Positions 63,600 to 64,000 of a stretch of 64,000 nucleotides of DNA are shown here, piece after piece. The DNA lies in the NCBI GenBank assembly GCA_028871795.1, contig JAGWMG010000008.1:1-64000 (forward strand), read 5' to 3'. The position numbers were made by a program, and so were the translations under genes. The stretch comes from Alphaproteobacteria bacterium (lineage in GTDB: Bacteria; Pseudomonadota; Alphaproteobacteria; Micropepsales; Micropepsaceae). Position 1 is the stretch's first letter; each line of letters starts with the position of its first letter. The notes beneath the pieces are model-generated. The model was not told the origin of the DNA and searched no databases. It saw nothing but the letters and a program-made list of their open reading frames with translations.

Positions 63600-63670
63600 C
63601 AGAAATCGGAAAACGGAAATCAGAAAGAATTTGTTAATTCCGATTTCCGACTTCTGATTTCCGATTTCTG
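63600..63670. repeat. compound inverted repeat between sciP and fliF
   Basis: CAGAAATCGGAAA (63600-63612) is inverted as TTTCCGATTTCTG (63658-63670), and CGGAAATCAGAA (63614-63625) as TTCTGATTTCCG (63652-63663). The arms are tandem variants of one another, so alternative hairpins are possible. It starts four bases after the sciP stop and resembles an extragenic palindromic element. Confidence 0.55.
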
Positions 63671-63676
63671 CGCGCG

Positions 63677-63691
63677 TTAAGCGCGCCTTTA
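63677..63691. promoter_or_regulatory. candidate CtrA site before fliF
   Basis: TTAA-GCGCGCC-TTTA matches the CtrA TTAA-N7-TTAA site with one mismatch and correct spacing. It lies 86 bases before the fliF start and next to sciP, whose product acts on CtrA. Confidence 0.45.
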
Positions 63692-63776
63692 CTACGCACA
63701 CGGCAATGTTTGCCTAGCACGGCGAATTGGCGGGACGATCCTCCGCTTTCTCGCCAGTTCGCCAGGGGAGCAGGCA

Positions 63777-64000
63777 TTGCCCGATTTCATCAAAGCCATC
63801 GGTGCCGCGCGGTTCGGCGTGATGGCGGGTGTCGCCGCCGCGCTGACCGCGTTCTTTCTCTACGTCGCCGGTGTGATCTCTGAGCCGCCGAAGACCATCC
63901 TGTTTTCCGGACTGGAGTCGCGCGATGCCGCAGCGGTTACCGCCAAGCTCGACGCGATGAACGTACCCTATGAAGCCAAGGGTGACGGCGCGACGATTCT
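63777..64000 (+). CDS. fliF: flagellar MS-ring protein FliF (5' part)
   Basis: First 74 residues, cut by the window end. TTG 63777 is preceded by AGGGGAG at suitable distance. Reads FIKAIGAARFGVMAGVAAAL with the first membrane span, then ISEPPKTILFSGLESRDAAA and AKLDAMNVPYEAKGDGATI, the YscJ/FliF N-terminal domain. Begins a further flagellar operon beyond the window. Confidence 0.92.
   Translation, partial: MPDFIKAIGAARFGVMAGVAAALTAFFLYVAGVISEPPKTILFSGLESRDAAAVTAKLDAMNVPYEAKGDGATI

Overview
The window is GC-rich DNA from a flagellated, aerobic alphaproteobacterium. The clade call rests on the CtrA-inhibitor SciP (DUF1153) beside flagellar genes, a petABC-type cytochrome bc1 operon, a MarR/OmpR regulator pair resembling PetP/PetR, separate proC and long-form pruA, UbiK, and a MoxR-DUF58-DUF4159-VWA operon. 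The genus cannot be fixed from the sequence; a Rhizomicrobium/Micropepsales-like lineage is only a guess.

Layout. (1) 1-4543 is an accessory island, visibly less GC-rich than the rest and bounded on the left by an IS3-family transposase remnant. It holds a small HNH-type protein, two unrecognised proteins, and a plus-strand pair made of a C-terminally truncated Cas1-like protein and an SF2 helicase. An operator-like palindrome precedes the pair. No CRISPR array was seen. (2) 4744-20004 is mostly housekeeping: uvrC-pgsA-moaD-moaE, ilvE, a marR/response regulator/histidine kinase operon, pruA, proC with a YbjN protein, ubiK, lgt with a MidA-type methyltransferase, pgeF and prs. (3) 20089-23663 is an ECF sigma/anti-sigma pair with a secreted Gly-rich protein and a divergent secreted subtilase. 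(4) 23725-39124 holds an AI-2E family transporter, rplY-pth-ychF, a methylthioadenosine salvage operon (mtnP-apt-gst-mtnA), petABC, a PIN-domain toxin/antitoxin pair, trmL-hemF, a TerC protein, and PP2C/cca/nudL. (5) 39281-45952 is the MoxR/DUF58/DUF4159/VWA operon. (6) 45949-55126 holds GNAT and NUDIX genes, a receiver/HPt/motA group, a 55-residue membrane protein, a lysine-catabolic pair with a divergent Lrp regulator, a radical SAM/SPASM enzyme, ilvA and tRNA-Met. (7) 55190-64000 is mnmA followed by flagellar genes: flgL and flgK on the minus strand, fliK-flgD-flgE, sciP and the start of fliF on the plus strand.

Genes are densely packed and many junctions are 1-4 base stop/start overlaps (ATGA, GTGA, TGATG), so translational coupling is common. 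No gap reaches 300 bases. The largest is the roughly 260-base divergent region between flgK and fliK. The best novelty candidates are the Cas1-like/helicase pair, the ECF-controlled secreted subtilase module, the VapC/DUF7662-like toxin pair, a 27-residue micro-ORF before the radical SAM enzyme, and a CtrA-like site before fliF next to sciP.
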